This document shows positions 33,585 to 43,396 of a DNA stretch of 64,000 bases, piece after piece (the first letter of the stretch is position 1; each line of letters opens with the position of its first letter). This stretch comes from an uncultured Bacteroidales bacterium (GTDB taxonomy: Bacteria > Bacteroidota > Bacteroidia > Bacteroidales > UBA932). The notes under the pieces were generated by a model. That model was not told the origin of the DNA. It did not search any database and saw nothing but the letters and a program-made list of their open reading frames with translations. The DNA is taken from contig ONXC01000001.1 in assembly GCA_900321715.1 (NCBI GenBank), forward strand, positions 146,027-210,026, given 5' to 3'. The position numbers and the translations under genes are program-made.

Positions 33585-36290
33585 CTACAGGCTACGTTTG
33601 ATTTCTACAATCTGGAATGCCTCGATGATGTCTCCGGGGTGGATGTCGTTGTAGCGCTCAAGGCCACAGCCGCACTCCATTCCGGCAGGAACCTCCTTGG
33701 CCTGGTCCTTGCCCCTCTGGAGGGAAGACAGGGAACCGGTGTACACCACAATTCCGTCCCTGATAAGGCGGACATCGGCCTTATTGGTGAGTTTACCTTC
33801 CTTGACAAGGCAGCCGGCGATGGTGCCAACCTTGGAGATCTTGAAGGTCTGCTTGACCTCTGCGGTAGCGGTGACCTCTTCCTTCTTCTCAGGCTCCAGC
33901 ATACCTTCGATACCTTCCTTGACCTCGTTGATGCAGTCGTAGATGACGGAGTAGAGACGGATTTCAATGCCTTCCTTCTCCGCGGCGCGGCGGGCTTCGG
34001 CGCTTGGACGCACCTGGAAGCCGATGATGACGGCATCAGATGCCTCGGCCAGAAGGACGTCGGACTCACTGATGGCACCCACTGCCTTGTGAATCACGTT
34101 CACGCGGACTTCCTCCGTGGAAAGCTTGATGAGGGAATCGGACAGGGCCTCCACGGATCCGTCCACGTCACCTTTGACGATGACGTTGAGTTCCTTGAAG
34201 TTGCCAATTGCAATACGGCGGCCGATTTCCTCAAGGGTGAGGTGCTTCTGGGTCTTGATGCCCTGGATGCGGATGAGCTGCTCGCGGCGCTGGGCGATTG
34301 ACTTGGCCTCTTTTTCATCGGCCATGATATTGAATTTCTCACCTGCGGCGGGAGCTCCGTTCAGGCCAAGGAGGCTCACGGGGGTTGAAGGGCCTGCGCT
34401 CTCAACCTTCTGTCCGCGCTCGTTGAACATGGCCTTTACGCGGCCGTAGTAGCTTCCGGAGATGATCACGTCTCCTACGTGGACCGTTCCGTCCTGAACC
34501 AGAACCGTTGCAAGATAGCCGCGGCCCTTGTCCAGGGAGCTCTCGATGACGGCGCCGCTTCCCATCTTGTTTGGATTGGCCTTGAGTTCCAGGAGATCTG
34601 TCTCAAAGAGCACCTTCTCAAGGAGTTTATCCACTCCGATGCCTTTCTTGGCCGATATTTCCTGGCACTGGTACTTACCGCCCCAGTCTTCCACAAGGAT
34701 GTTCATCTCTGAGAGCTGACGGCGGATGGTGTCCGGATTTGCGCCGGGTTTATCGATCTTGTTGATTGCGAAGACCATGGGAACGCCTGCTGCCTGTGCG
34801 TGGGCAATTGCTTCCTTGGTCTGGGGCATCACGGCGTCATCGGCCGCAACGATTATGATGGCAAGGTCCGTCATCTGGGCACCGCGGGCACGCATGGCGG
34901 TGAAGGCCTCGTGACCAGGGGTATCCAGGAAGGTGATGCGGCGGCCGCTTTCCAGCTTCACGCTGTATGCGCCGATGTGCTGGGTGATACCGCCGGCCTC
35001 ACCGGCAATGACGTTGGTGTTGCGGATGTTATCCAGCAGGGAGGTCTTACCGTGGTCTACGTGACCCATGACGGTGATTACCGGAGGACGCTCCACAAGG
35101 TCTTCCTCACGGTCGGGCTCCTGCTGCTCAATTTCCTCGGAGAGCTCTGCAGTCACGAATTCCACCTTGTAACCGAATTCTTCGGCAACCAGGACCAGGG
35201 TTTCGGCGTCCAGACGCTGATTGATGGACACCATCATACCCAGGGACATGCAGGCACCGATGACCTTCACCACAGGGGTGTTGCCCATGAGGGTTGCGAG
35301 GTCGTTGACGGTCACGAACTCCGTGACTTTCAGAACCTTGTTCTCCGCTGCTGCGGCTTCCATCTCCTCCTGGGAGCGGATGGCTGCAATCTCCCTCTTC
35401 TCCTTGCGGTGCTTTGCGCCGAAGTTGTTGCGGGTGCTCTCGTTCATCTTGGCGTAGGTCTCCTTCACCTGCTTCTGGATCTCCTTCTGCATCTCTTCCT
35501 GCTCGGCCTCAGTCATAGCGGGCTTGAAGCGGTCTTTCTTGCGGGAAGGCTTGCCCTCCTCCTTCTTTTTCTTGGGGGCTTTTTCCGCCTGCACCTTGGT
35601 GACGTCCACCTTCTGGGTGCCGCCGCTCTTGATGCGCTCACGCTTCTTGGCCTTCTTGGGATCGAACTGGGAAAGGTCTATCTTTCCTACCACCTTGAAC
35701 GGAGCACCGTCCTGGGAGGGAGTTTCCGCTGGGGTCGGGGCGGGGGATTCCTCCACGGGTTCGGGCTCTTCAACGGGTTCCGGTTCAGGTTCCGGTTCAG
35801 GTTCTGCGACGGGCTCCGGCTCTGCAATGGGTTCCGGTTCCGGCTCTGCAACGGGCTCCGGTTCAGGCTCTGCCACGGGCTCCAGCTCCGGTTCCGCTAC
35901 GGGTTCAGGTTCCGGGATGGGCTCGGGTTCCGGCTCCGCTACAGGTTCTGGTTCGGGCTCTGCCACGGGCTCCGGTTCCGGTTTGCGGGACAGGTTGTTG
36001 CTCTTGATGACGGTGACTCTCTCCGGCTCATAGTCGTCCTCTTCCTGAGGGCCTTTCTTTGAAGCCTTGTCAAGGATCTCCGTGAGCTTTACGTCCACTT
36101 TTTCTGCCGCCTCCTTGAGTTCCAGGTCCTTGCCGAACTTCTTGTGAAGCTCCGGGAGGAACTCGTCTGATACCTTCATGTTGGGGTTTGCATCCTCAAT
36201 GCCGGCTCCCTTTGAATTAAGGAAGTCAACCAGGGTGTCAAGCCCGATATTAAATTGCTTGATAAGTTTCGATAGTCTTATTTCTGCCAT
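33585..36290 (-). CDS. infB: Translation initiation factor IF-2
   Basis: A 901-residue IF-2. The N-terminal IF2_N segment ([21 protein letters not shown]) is followed by a low-complexity linker of EPEP and EPEPVAEP repeats (residues about 98-185) and a Lys-rich stretch. The GTPase domain has G1 [12 protein letters not shown]3 DTPGHEAF and G4 NKID, then the C-terminal domains that bind fMet-tRNA. It delivers initiator tRNA to the 30S subunit. The Pro-Glu linker has clearly grown by repeat expansion and is likely variable between strains. It lies 24 bp after nusA. Confidence 0.97.
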   Translation of the reverse strand: MAEIRLSKLIKQFNIGLDTLVDFLNSKGAGIEDANPNMKVSDEFLPELHKKFGKDLELKEAAEKVDVKLTEILDKASKKGPQEEDDYEPERVTVIKSNNLSRKPEPEPVAEPEPEPVAEPEPEPIPEPEPVAEPELEPVAEPEPEPVAEPEPEPIAEPEPVAEPEPEPEPEPVEEPEPVEESPAPTPAETPSQDGAPFKVVGKIDLSQFDPKKAKKRERIKSGGTQKVDVTKVQAEKAPKKKKEEGKPSRKKDRFKPAMTEAEQEEMQKEIQKQVKETYAKMNESTRNNFGAKHRKEKREIAAIRSQEEMEAAAAENKVLKVTEFVTVNDLATLMGNTPVVKVIGACMSLGMMVSINQRLDAETLVLVAEEFGYKVEFVTAELSEEIEQQEPDREEDLVERPPVITVMGHVDHGKTSLLDNIRNTNVIAGEAGGITQHIGAYSVKLESGRRITFLDTPGHEAFTAMRARGAQMTDLAIIIVAADDAVMPQTKEAIAHAQAAGVPMVFAINKIDKPGANPDTIRRQLSEMNILVEDWGGKYQCQEISAKKGIGVDKLLEKVLFETDLLELKANPNKMGSGAVIESSLDKGRGYLATVLVQDGTVHVGDVIISGSYYGRVKAMFNERGQKVESAGPSTPVSLLGLNGAPAAGEKFNIMADEKEAKSIAQRREQLIRIQGIKTQKHLTLEEIGRRIAIGNFKELNVIVKGDVDGSVEALSDSLIKLSTEEVRVNVIHKAVGAISESDVLLAEASDAVIIGFQVRPSAEARRAAEKEGIEIRLYSVIYDCINEVKEGIEGMLEPEKKEEVTATAEVKQTFKISKVGTIAGCLVKEGKLTNKADVRLIRDGIVVYTGSLSSLQRGKDQAKEVPAGMECGCGLERYNDIHPGDIIEAFQIVEIKRSL

Positions 36291-36314
36291 ATATAACCCC
36301 TTTTTGTTTCTAAA

Positions 36315-37583
36315 TTAGTCTTCGAATTCTGCGCGGAGAATCTTCAGGACGTCTTCCACTGTCTCGTCCTCAAGGTCTGCCCTGGTAGCGATATCTTCCG
36401 GAGCAAGGGCCATGACGCTGCGGGCTGTGTCGCAGCCGATGGACTGCAGGCGCTCGATGATCCAGGGCTCGATGACATCCGCGAACTCGCTGAGAAGGAC
36501 GTCGTCCTCCTCTTCCTCGTTCTTCTGGAGCTCTCTCCAGACCTCAATTTCACGGCCAACCAGCATGCCGGCGAGCTTGATGTTCACGCCGCCCTTGCCG
36601 ATACCCTTCTTCACTTCATCGGCCTGCATGAAGACCTTGATCTTATCCTCGGGGGACTGGCCCAGGTCTATGCGGGAGATGCGTGCGGGATTGAGGGCCC
36701 TCTGGATCATGAGCTGAGGGTTGGAGCTCCACTGGATTACGTCTATGTTCTCGTTGCGGAGCTCACGGACGATACCCATGATGCGGGATCCCTTTACGCC
36801 GATGCAGGCGCCGATGGGATCGATCCTGTCGTCGTAGGACTCTACGGCAACCTTGGCGCGCTCTCCGGGGATGCGGACAACCTTCTTCACTGTGATGAGG
36901 CCGTCGTATATTTCAGGAACCTCCATCTCGAAGAGTTTCTCAAGGAAACTGTCCGTGGTGCGGGAAAGGACGATGTAGGGAGTGGTGTTGTTCTTCATCT
37001 CCACGCTCTTGATGATGGCGCGGACGGAATCGGACTTCTTGAAGTGCTCTCCGGGGATCTGCTCACTCTTGGGCATACGGAGCTCGTTGCCGTCCTCGTC
37101 CAGGATGAGGACCTCGTTCTTCCATGTCTGGTAAACCTCACCGGTGAAGATCTCACCCACGCGCTCTGAGTACTTCTTGAACACGTTGGCTTTCTCTATG
37201 TCCATGATACGGCCCTGGAGGTTCTGGCGGATGTTGAGGATACCGCGGCGGCCGAAGGAGGCGAGGGAGAGCTTACGGGCGAAGGTGTCGCCGATCTCGT
37301 AGTCGTCGTCGCCGGTTTCTGCGGCGATTTCCTCCACGGTGATCTGAGTCACGGGGTCTTCAACCTCTTCCACTACCTCAAAGTTCTGGTAGATTTCGCA
37401 GTCTCCCTTGTCCACGTTGATGATAACGTCAAAGTTGTCTGCGCTGCCATAGGTCTTTGCAAGCTGTGTGAGGAATACGTCCTTGAGGACACCCAGCATG
37501 ACCGGACGGTCTATGCTCTTCTCTTCCTTGAAATCCTTGAAAGCGTCAATCAAGGTGATTTCTTTCTCTTTTTCTTTTGCCAT
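36315..37583 (-). CDS. nusA: Transcription termination/antitermination factor NusA
   Basis: A 422-residue NusA: N-terminal RNA-polymerase-binding domain (ITLIDAFKDFKEEK...), S1 domain near 135-200, and two KH domains including GVKGSRIMGIVRELRNENIDV and GKGGVNIKLAGMLVGREIEV, plus one short C-terminal acidic helix-hairpin region. It modulates pausing, termination and antitermination. The start at 37583 (MAKEKEKEITL) is chosen over a longer TTG-initiated frame. Its leader holds a -7 box and then a terminator-like hairpin, which suggests autogenous attenuation. Confidence 0.96.
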   Translation of the reverse strand: MAKEKEKEITLIDAFKDFKEEKSIDRPVMLGVLKDVFLTQLAKTYGSADNFDVIINVDKGDCEIYQNFEVVEEVEDPVTQITVEEIAAETGDDDYEIGDTFARKLSLASFGRRGILNIRQNLQGRIMDIEKANVFKKYSERVGEIFTGEVYQTWKNEVLILDEDGNELRMPKSEQIPGEHFKKSDSVRAIIKSVEMKNNTTPYIVLSRTTDSFLEKLFEMEVPEIYDGLITVKKVVRIPGERAKVAVESYDDRIDPIGACIGVKGSRIMGIVRELRNENIDVIQWSSNPQLMIQRALNPARISRIDLGQSPEDKIKVFMQADEVKKGIGKGGVNIKLAGMLVGREIEVWRELQKNEEEEDDVLLSEFADVIEPWIIERLQSIGCDTARSVMALAPEDIATRADLEDETVEDVLKILRAEFED

Positions 37584-37618
37584 TGTTATATATTTATTGT
37601 TTCTATTGCCATAAAAAA

Positions 37619-37644
37619 AGATAGGGGACCGGCGTCCTCTATCT
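37619..37644 (-). terminator. Terminator-like hairpin in the nusA leader (possible attenuator)
   Basis: On the minus strand a 10-bp stem with one G-U pair (37644-37635 with 37628-37619, AGATAGAGGA/TCCCCTATCT) and a 6-nt loop is followed by a run of seven T. It lies between the -7 box at 37657-37664 and the nusA start, so it is in the leader RNA rather than after rimP alone. Confidence 0.7.
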
Positions 37645-37656
37645 CGTTCACGGGTG

Positions 37657-37664
37657 CAAAGATA
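37657..37664 (-). promoter_or_regulatory. Promoter -7 box of nusA-infB
   Basis: TATCTTTG on the minus strand in the 112-bp gap between rimP and nusA; transcription would begin at about 37650. Confidence 0.7.
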
Positions 37665-37695
37665 AGAATAAATTCTTAAAATGCAAAGGGAATTG

Positions 37696-38106
37696 CTAAA
37701 ACTCAATGTACGGCATTACCCTGTTCACGCCTTCAAGGCCGATGATGGCACCGTCTACGGTAATATCGGCCTCAGTTGCGGCCTCAAGTGTGCCCTTGAC
37801 CTTTTTCCCGCCTTTGAGCCATACCTCCACCTTGGATCCTATGGCTTTCTGGAACTGTTTCAGGACCTTGAACGGGCGGTCTAGACCGGCCGATGAAACC
37901 GTGAGGGCGTAATCCTCCACGTCCTGGTCGAAGGCCTCATGAACCACCTTGTCAATGGCGCTGCAGTCTTCCCAGTCTACGTCTCCCTGCTCTTTCTCGA
38001 TGATTACCTCAATGTCATTGTCCTTGGAAACGGTGACGTCTACAAGGAAGCAGCCTCTTTGGGCTACGGCGGCCTCTACGGCCTTTGCAATAAGTTCCTT
38101 ATTCAT
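37696..38106 (-). CDS. rimP: Ribosome maturation factor RimP
   Basis: A 136-residue RimP needed for 30S maturation. The N-terminal KH-like domain contains VDVTVSKDNDIEVIIEKEQGDVDWEDCSAI (family motif for the conserved VEV/VDV and DDC-type segment), followed by YALTVSSAGLDRPFK, the hallmark RimP sequence, and a C-terminal Sm-like domain. It is somewhat shorter than the usual 150. It overlaps the upstream E2-like gene by 8 bp and precedes nusA and infB, the classic rimP-nusA-infB order. Confidence 0.92.
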   Translation of the reverse strand: MNKELIAKAVEAAVAQRGCFLVDVTVSKDNDIEVIIEKEQGDVDWEDCSAIDKVVHEAFDQDVEDYALTVSSAGLDRPFKVLKQFQKAIGSKVEVWLKGGKKVKGTLEAATEADITVDGAIIGLEGVNRVMPYIEF

Positions 38107-39001
38107 CTTTATTCCTGTTTTTCTTACGGAAACTGTGTCTGTCTATTACCTTTACGTCCTGAGAAACTTTTTCAAGCCTTTCAAGGAGCCTTTCAGGGTG
38201 GGCGTAATTCTCACGGAGATTCCTCAGTGCATTCACATAGTAGAATCCGTCGCAGAAACGTTCGTCGGTAACTATATAGAGCGGCATACGCTTGCCAACG
38301 ACCACCTGGTCTCCCTGGGCCACGGGCACCTTGGCCTCCTTACCCATCGCAAAGAACATCCCGGTGTTTCCGAAGTCATACAGGTGATGGAAGATGGAGG
38401 GGCCCTTGATGGACTTGAGGTTGGTGATGAAGGCCGATGTATGGAAAGGGCTCACCTTGAGGATGGCTCCCGGAAGCAGCCCGTGCTTGTCCAGATACTT
38501 GATTGTGGCAACCAGGAAATGGATGAGGAAATTGGGCGTGAAGGTGATGAGGCGTGCCAGTTTGTCAGTGCCGTTGTTGGCGTCCATATGGCTGTTGGCC
38601 CTTATGGCATCGTTTATCTTGTCGCGAACTTCCGGCAGGCTCTCAAGCCCCGTGAAATCTATCTTCACGGTGGTGTCTGCGGCTTCGGCGTTCAGTCCCT
38701 TCTTGACCACAAAGGAGATCTGGATGGTGTTTCTTTGGAAAATCCGGCCGTTCATGATGAAACGGTTGATCCTTGGGAAAAGGGCGATGGTGCGCACAAG
38801 GCCGGCAATGACTATGTGCATATAGTTGTAATTATCTCCAAGGGCCGATTGCTCCTTGATGAAGGCGTCAAGGGGTTCGCAGGGGCAGTCATAATCCGTC
38901 AGGTTCTGGGAATCGTGGCGGTGCCTCATTATATGGGGCATTATCCGCTGGATGGGATCTATGTCCCGCACCTGCTTTCCGTCAGGTCTTAATCCGAACA
39001 T
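38099..39001 (-). CDS. 2-oxoacid dehydrogenase E2/CAT-fold acyltransferase-like protein
   Basis: A 300-residue protein similar to the catalytic domain of dihydrolipoyl acyltransferases and chloramphenicol acetyltransferase, without lipoyl or subunit-binding domains. Near the C-terminus, PLYIVTDERFCDGFYYVNAL aligns with the active-site region HHAVCDGFH of that fold, but the catalytic His is replaced (Glu or Asp at that place) while Asp-Gly remain. Either the enzyme has another mechanism or the protein is no longer an acyltransferase. It is first in the rimP-nusA-infB operon, with a -7 box at 39029-39036. No E1 or E3 genes are nearby. Confidence 0.7.
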   Translation of the reverse strand: MFGLRPDGKQVRDIDPIQRIMPHIMRHRHDSQNLTDYDCPCEPLDAFIKEQSALGDNYNYMHIVIAGLVRTIALFPRINRFIMNGRIFQRNTIQISFVVKKGLNAEAADTTVKIDFTGLESLPEVRDKINDAIRANSHMDANNGTDKLARLITFTPNFLIHFLVATIKYLDKHGLLPGAILKVSPFHTSAFITNLKSIKGPSIFHHLYDFGNTGMFFAMGKEAKVPVAQGDQVVVGKRMPLYIVTDERFCDGFYYVNALRNLRENYAHPERLLERLEKVSQDVKVIDRHSFRKKNRNKDE

Positions 39002-39028
39002 AATTAATAGGTTGAGGTTTTGTCTGTA

Positions 39029-39056
39029 CAAATATATGGAAAAATGATTAAATTTG
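39029..39056. promoter_or_regulatory. Divergent promoters, E2-like/rimP operon and coiled-coil gene
   Basis: Minus-strand TATATTTG (39036-39029) and plus-strand TAAATTTG (39049-39056); both fit TAnnTTTG and lie about 30 bp from their start codons. Confidence 0.75.
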
Positions 39057-39086
39057 CAGAATAGAAACAAATAAAAAACAACTCAT

Positions 39087-39890
39087 ATGAAACACATTCT
39101 CAGCATCATCGCAGTTATCGCCGCTGTAACCGTTTCTTTCAGCGCCAACGCCCAGACCAACAAGGAAGCCGTCCAGGCCGCAGAGCAGAATCTCCAGCAG
39201 AAGCAGAAGGAACTCTCCGAAACCCAGCGTGCCGCCGACAAACAGATTTCCCAGAGCCAGACTCACATCGGCAAACTGGAGCAGCAGTACGACAAAGCCA
39301 AGGACCAGTACAACCAGGGCAGGAAATCCCTTTCCGTGATGAAGCAGTCCCTCAAAGCAAAGGGTGATGTGATCAAGGCCAAGAAGGCCGCCCTCAAGCT
39401 TGAGAAGAAGGCCCGCAAGGTAGATGACGGCAAGTTCGATTCCACCGACAAACAGATAGTCAAGGAACTGGAGGACGAACTAAAGGAGCTCAGCTCAGAC
39501 CTTAATGCTGCCAAGAAGGAATACAAGGAGTCTGAGTCCAAGGTGAACCAGAACAAGAAGACCATGGATTCCCTGAAGAAGGAGATCAGCGTTGCAAAGA
39601 AGGATATCGCCGCTGCAAAGAAGGATGTGCAGGCTGCGAAGAAAGAGGTCAATCAGGGAAAGAAAGACCTCAAGGAGCAGCAGAATATAGCAAATAAGCA
39701 GGAAGACCTCCTGAAGGCCCAGAAGGCCGCAGAAGAGGCCGCAGTGAAGGCCCAGGCCGCAGAGCAGAAGGCAGGAGAGGCCCAGGAAGTGATCGAGTCC
39801 CATGAGGAAATCGTTGTTCCGGATGCTCCCAAGCCCGTTATCCCCGCAGAACCTACTCCCGTACCCGAACCTGCACCTGTAGTTGAATAA
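39087..39890 (+). CDS. Secreted long coiled-coil protein
   Basis: A 267-residue protein: a Sec signal ([22 protein letters not shown], cut before QTNKE), then about 210 residues of almost pure coiled coil made of Lys, Glu, Gln and Ala, and a Pro-rich tail ([21 protein letters not shown]). The middle has a heptad-like repeat of [14 protein letters not shown] units. It could be a periplasmic spacer or wall-linked scaffold; the tail resembles TonB-like spanning segments. No enzyme motif is present. It is followed 11 bp later by gpmI, an unexpected partner. Confidence 0.75.
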   Translation: MKHILSIIAVIAAVTVSFSANAQTNKEAVQAAEQNLQQKQKELSETQRAADKQISQSQTHIGKLEQQYDKAKDQYNQGRKSLSVMKQSLKAKGDVIKAKKAALKLEKKARKVDDGKFDSTDKQIVKELEDELKELSSDLNAAKKEYKESESKVNQNKKTMDSLKKEISVAKKDIAAAKKDVQAAKKEVNQGKKDLKEQQNIANKQEDLLKAQKAAEEAAVKAQAAEQKAGEAQEVIESHEEIVVPDAPKPVIPAEPTPVPEPAPVVE

Positions 39891-39901
39891 TTAACCTGAA
39901 C

Positions 39902-41422
39902 ATGAATAGAAAAGTACTTCTGATGATCCTGGACGGCTGGGGTGAAGGCCGTCATGACTACTCAAACGCAATCTGGACCCAGGGCACGCCCAACATTGAC
40001 GCCCTCCGTGAGAAATATCCTTACGGCCATCTTCAGGCCTGCGGTGAATACGTAGGTCTCCCTGACGGCCAGATGGGTAACAGTGAGGTTGGTCATATGA
40101 ACCTTGGCGCCGGCCGCGTAGTTTACCAGGATCTTGTTAAGATCAACATTGCCTGCCGTGAGCACAAACTCCTTGAGAACAAGGAAATCAAGGCGGCATA
40201 CGATTATGTGAAAAAGAGCGGAAAGAAGCTCCACCTGATGGGCCTCACCTCCCACGGCGGCGTCCACAGCTCCCTTGACCACGTGTACGAATTCCTCCGC
40301 GTAGCTGCGGAAGAAGGCCTCGACAAGGTTTACGTTCACGCCTTCATGGACGGCCGTGACACTGATCCCCGCAGCGGCCTTGGCTTTGTTGCGGAGCTTG
40401 AGGAGAAGATGAAGGAGACCACCGGTAAGGTTGCTTCCGTCTGTGGCCGTTTCTATGCCATGGACCGTGACAAGCGCTGGGGCCGCGTGAAGGAAGCCTA
40501 TGACCTCCTTGTAGAGGGCAAGGGCGCAGCATTTGAAAGCGCCCAGGCCGGTATCCAGGCCAGCTATGACGCCGATGTGACCGATGAATTCATCAAGCCC
40601 ATCGTGGTCACTGAAAACGGTAAGCCCGTGGCTACCATTGAGGAAGGAGATGCCATTATCTTCTATAACTTCCGTAACGACCGTGCCCGTGAGCTCACTT
40701 CCGTCCTCACCCAGAAGGATATGCCTGAAGAGGGAATGCACACAATTCCCCTCTACTACTGCTGCCTCACTCCCTATGACGCTTCATTCACCGGAGTCCA
40801 CATCCTCTTTGACAAGGAGCTTGTGCAGGATACCCTTGGTGAAACCGTCTCAAAGGCCGGAAAGCACCAGCTCAGGATTGCAGAGACAGAGAAATACGCC
40901 CATGTGACGTTCTTCTTCAACGGCGGCCGTGAAACCGTGTTTGAGAACGAGGACCGCATCCTCGTGAACAGCCCCAAGGTTCCCACATATGACCTCCTTC
41001 CTCAGATGAGCGCCCCGGAGGTTGCAGAGAAACTCATTGCCCAGATCCGTTCCGGAAAGCAGGATATGATCATCCTCAACTTCGCAAACGGAGACATGGT
41101 GGGCCATACCGGCATATACAATTCCATCACCCGGGCTGTCACCTGTATTGACAAACTTGTGGGAGAGGTAGTGAAGGAAGCCATTGCAAAGGACTATGTG
41201 GTGCTGCTCACCGCAGACCACGGTAACGCGGATTTCGCAGTGAACGCAGACGGTACTCCCAACACCGCCCATTCACTCAACACCGTGCAGTTTGTGGTCA
41301 TCAATGCAGGTCCTGAGGTTAAGAAAGTGAAAGACGGCGCGCTTTGCAACGTAGCCCCCACTATCCTTAAGCTCATGGGCATTCCTCAGCCCGCTGCAAT
41401 GACCGCAGAACCCCTCATCTAG
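39902..41422 (+). CDS. gpmI: 2,3-bisphosphoglycerate-independent phosphoglycerate mutase
   Basis: A 506-residue alkaline-phosphatase-superfamily mutase. The first metal site is ILDGWGEG near residue 9; the catalytic Ser lies in [17 protein letters not shown] near 60; [23 protein letters not shown] and [11 protein letters not shown] complete the two Mn sites. It interconverts 3- and 2-phosphoglycerate in glycolysis and gluconeogenesis. Length matches the family. It lies between a coiled-coil gene (11 bp upstream) and lpxD (1 bp downstream), so it may be read together with the lipid A genes. Confidence 0.96.
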   Translation: MNRKVLLMILDGWGEGRHDYSNAIWTQGTPNIDALREKYPYGHLQACGEYVGLPDGQMGNSEVGHMNLGAGRVVYQDLVKINIACREHKLLENKEIKAAYDYVKKSGKKLHLMGLTSHGGVHSSLDHVYEFLRVAAEEGLDKVYVHAFMDGRDTDPRSGLGFVAELEEKMKETTGKVASVCGRFYAMDRDKRWGRVKEAYDLLVEGKGAAFESAQAGIQASYDADVTDEFIKPIVVTENGKPVATIEEGDAIIFYNFRNDRARELTSVLTQKDMPEEGMHTIPLYYCCLTPYDASFTGVHILFDKELVQDTLGETVSKAGKHQLRIAETEKYAHVTFFFNGGRETVFENEDRILVNSPKVPTYDLLPQMSAPEVAEKLIAQIRSGKQDMIILNFANGDMVGHTGIYNSITRAVTCIDKLVGEVVKEAIAKDYVVLLTADHGNADFAVNADGTPNTAHSLNTVQFVVINAGPEVKKVKDGALCNVAPTILKLMGIPQPAAMTAEPLI

Positions 41423-41423
41423 T

Positions 41424-42413
41424 ATGGAATTATCAGCAAAATTCCTTGCCCAGCTCCTGAAAGGAACTGTTGAGGGAGATGAAAACGCCAAGGCTTCCGG
41501 GTTTGCCAAGATTGAACATGGCAAGCCCGGTACCCTGAGCTTTTTCGCAAACCCCAAGTACGAGCCCTTCGTGTACACCAGCAAGGCCTCCATCCTCATT
41601 GTGGGGAAGGATTTTCAGCCCAAGGAGCCCGTTACCCCCACGCTTGTGAGGGTGGATGACGCCTACACCTCCATCGCGGAACTCCTCAAGTATGTGGCCG
41701 ATAAAAAGAAGAAGGCAAAGAGTCATCGAAGCCTCCGTGCCCGCTGGTTCCTCTCCACAAAGTTCGGCAAAAAGGTATACCTTGGAGATTACTCCTATGT
41801 GGGCCGCCATACGGTTGTGGGAGACAACACCGTCATCCATGAGCACGTGTACATCGGGGAAAACTGCAAAATCGGCACCGGCTGCATCTTCTATCCCGGC
41901 GTCCGCATCTATCCGGGCATGGTTATCGGCAACAACGTCATCCTCCATAGCGGGGTTGTGATAGGGGCCGATGGCTTTGGCAACGCCCCGCAGCCCGACG
42001 GCAGCTGGGAAAAGATAGAGCACCTTGGTAACGTGGTTATCGGCAACGACGTAGAGATTGGCGCCAATACCACCGTAGACCGTGCCCAGATGGAATCTAC
42101 CATCATAGGGAACGGCGTCAAGATTGACAACCTCTGCCAGATTGCCCACAATGTGATAATAGGGGACCACACAGCCATGGCAGCACAGTGCGGCATCGCT
42201 GGTTCTACCCAAATCGGCAAATACTGCATCCTTGCCGGTCAGGTTGGAGTTGCCGGCCATCTCAAGATCGCGGACCACACCACCATATGCGCCCAGGGAG
42301 GCGTTATCGGCAATATCCGTAAGGAGGGAGAAGTCCTTGTGGGCTCACCTGTTATCCCCGTTAAGCAGTACATGAAAGCCTACGCCATTTTCAAGCGACA
42401 GGCAGAGGAATAG
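41424..42413 (+). CDS. lpxD: UDP-3-O-acylglucosamine N-acyltransferase LpxD
   Basis: A 329-residue LpxD. After the N-terminal uridine-binding domain (residues 1-100) comes a left-handed beta-helix of hexapeptide repeats ([20 protein letters not shown] and similar), with the catalytic His in [11 protein letters not shown] near 240, and a C-terminal helix. It adds the second 3-hydroxyacyl chain to UDP-GlcN in lipid A synthesis. It starts 1 bp after the gpmI stop and is followed by a promoter and lpxC. Confidence 0.95.
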   Translation: MELSAKFLAQLLKGTVEGDENAKASGFAKIEHGKPGTLSFFANPKYEPFVYTSKASILIVGKDFQPKEPVTPTLVRVDDAYTSIAELLKYVADKKKKAKSHRSLRARWFLSTKFGKKVYLGDYSYVGRHTVVGDNTVIHEHVYIGENCKIGTGCIFYPGVRIYPGMVIGNNVILHSGVVIGADGFGNAPQPDGSWEKIEHLGNVVIGNDVEIGANTTVDRAQMESTIIGNGVKIDNLCQIAHNVIIGDHTAMAAQCGIAGSTQIGKYCILAGQVGVAGHLKIADHTTICAQGGVIGNIRKEGEVLVGSPVIPVKQYMKAYAIFKRQAEE

Positions 42414-42443
42414 TCCCTTTTTGGATTTTACGCATCAATTTCT

Positions 42444-42451
42444 TATCTTTG
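42444..42451 (+). promoter_or_regulatory. Promoter -7 box of lpxC-lpxA
   Basis: TATCTTTG with a TTTG-type upstream element about 21 bp before it; the lpxC ATG follows 27 bp later. It excludes an earlier lpxC start at 42449. Confidence 0.75.
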
Positions 42452-42478
42452 CACACTTTTGTCAAGGATAAGGAATTG

Positions 42479-43390
42479 ATGCAAAATAGTCAGCATACAC
42501 TAAAGAAATCTTACTATTTTGAAGGTAAGGGCCTTCATACGGGAACATATGCCCATATGAAGCTCATGCCTGCTCCCGCTGACACCGGCATCAAGTTCAG
42601 GAGGACGGATCTGAAATACAGGCCCATCATCATCGCCGTCGCAGAAAATGTCTCAAATACTGCACGCAGCACCACAATCTCCTACAAGGAAACGGTAGCC
42701 GTTACAATTGAGCACATAATGTCCTGCCTCACCGGCCTTGGCGTGGATAACGCCATAGTTGAACTGGACAACATAGAGGTTCCCATCATGGACGGCAGCG
42801 CGCGCTATTTCGTAGAGGCAATACTGGCCGATGGCCTCCAGAACCAGGGCGTTCCGCGCAAGTATCTTGAACTCACTGACGTGGTAGAGATTCAGGATGA
42901 GAATTCCGGTTCATGGATAAGGGTAGAGCCTGCATCGGCCCCGTCCATTGACGTGACGGTAGACTTCGGCTCCCGCATCATCGGCGTCCAGAATGTCCAC
43001 TGGGATATGGGCGTTGATTACGCCACGGAGATCGGCCCCAGCCGCACCTTCTGCTTCTTCCATGAGATTGAGTATCTGTACAGGAACAACCTCATCAAAG
43101 GCGGAGACCTTGACAATGCAATTGTGATTGTGGAGCAAGAGGCAACGGAAGAGCAGCTCAAGTGGGTTTCCCAGCTTTTCAGCCTGCCGGATCTCCACGT
43201 AACTGACGACGGCTACCTGAACAACCTCAAGCTCAATTTCCCGGACGAATGCGGCCGTCACAAACTCCTTGACCTTATTGGAGACCTGAGGCTTGTGGGC
43301 GGGTTCCTAAATGCCCGCGTCACTGCGTTCAAGCCCGGTCACGCGCTAAATACCAGAATGGCAAAACTGCTTCGTTCCAAGATTAAGTAG
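42479..43390 (+). CDS. lpxC: UDP-3-O-acyl-N-acetylglucosamine deacetylase LpxC, not fused to FabZ
   Basis: A 303-residue LpxC, the committed step of lipid A synthesis. Zn ligands are His in VTIEHIMSCL, and His and Asp in GRHKLLDLIGDL; the catalytic His lies in KPGHALNTRM near the end. In most Bacteroidota, LpxC is fused to a C-terminal FabZ dehydratase and reaches about 460 residues. Here it ends right after the LpxC domain, and lpxA starts 6 bp later, so the fusion is truly absent. A free FabZ is encoded at 23189-23611. Confidence 0.94.
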   Translation: MQNSQHTLKKSYYFEGKGLHTGTYAHMKLMPAPADTGIKFRRTDLKYRPIIIAVAENVSNTARSTTISYKETVAVTIEHIMSCLTGLGVDNAIVELDNIEVPIMDGSARYFVEAILADGLQNQGVPRKYLELTDVVEIQDENSGSWIRVEPASAPSIDVTVDFGSRIIGVQNVHWDMGVDYATEIGPSRTFCFFHEIEYLYRNNLIKGGDLDNAIVIVEQEATEEQLKWVSQLFSLPDLHVTDDGYLNNLKLNFPDECGRHKLLDLIGDLRLVGGFLNARVTAFKPGHALNTRMAKLLRSKIK

Positions 43391-43396
43391 ACTACT

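Noticed and set aside
34800-36062. Long plus-strand frame opposite infB
   Set aside because: It is the shadow of the EPEP-repeat and GTPase coding of infB; it has no independent motif.
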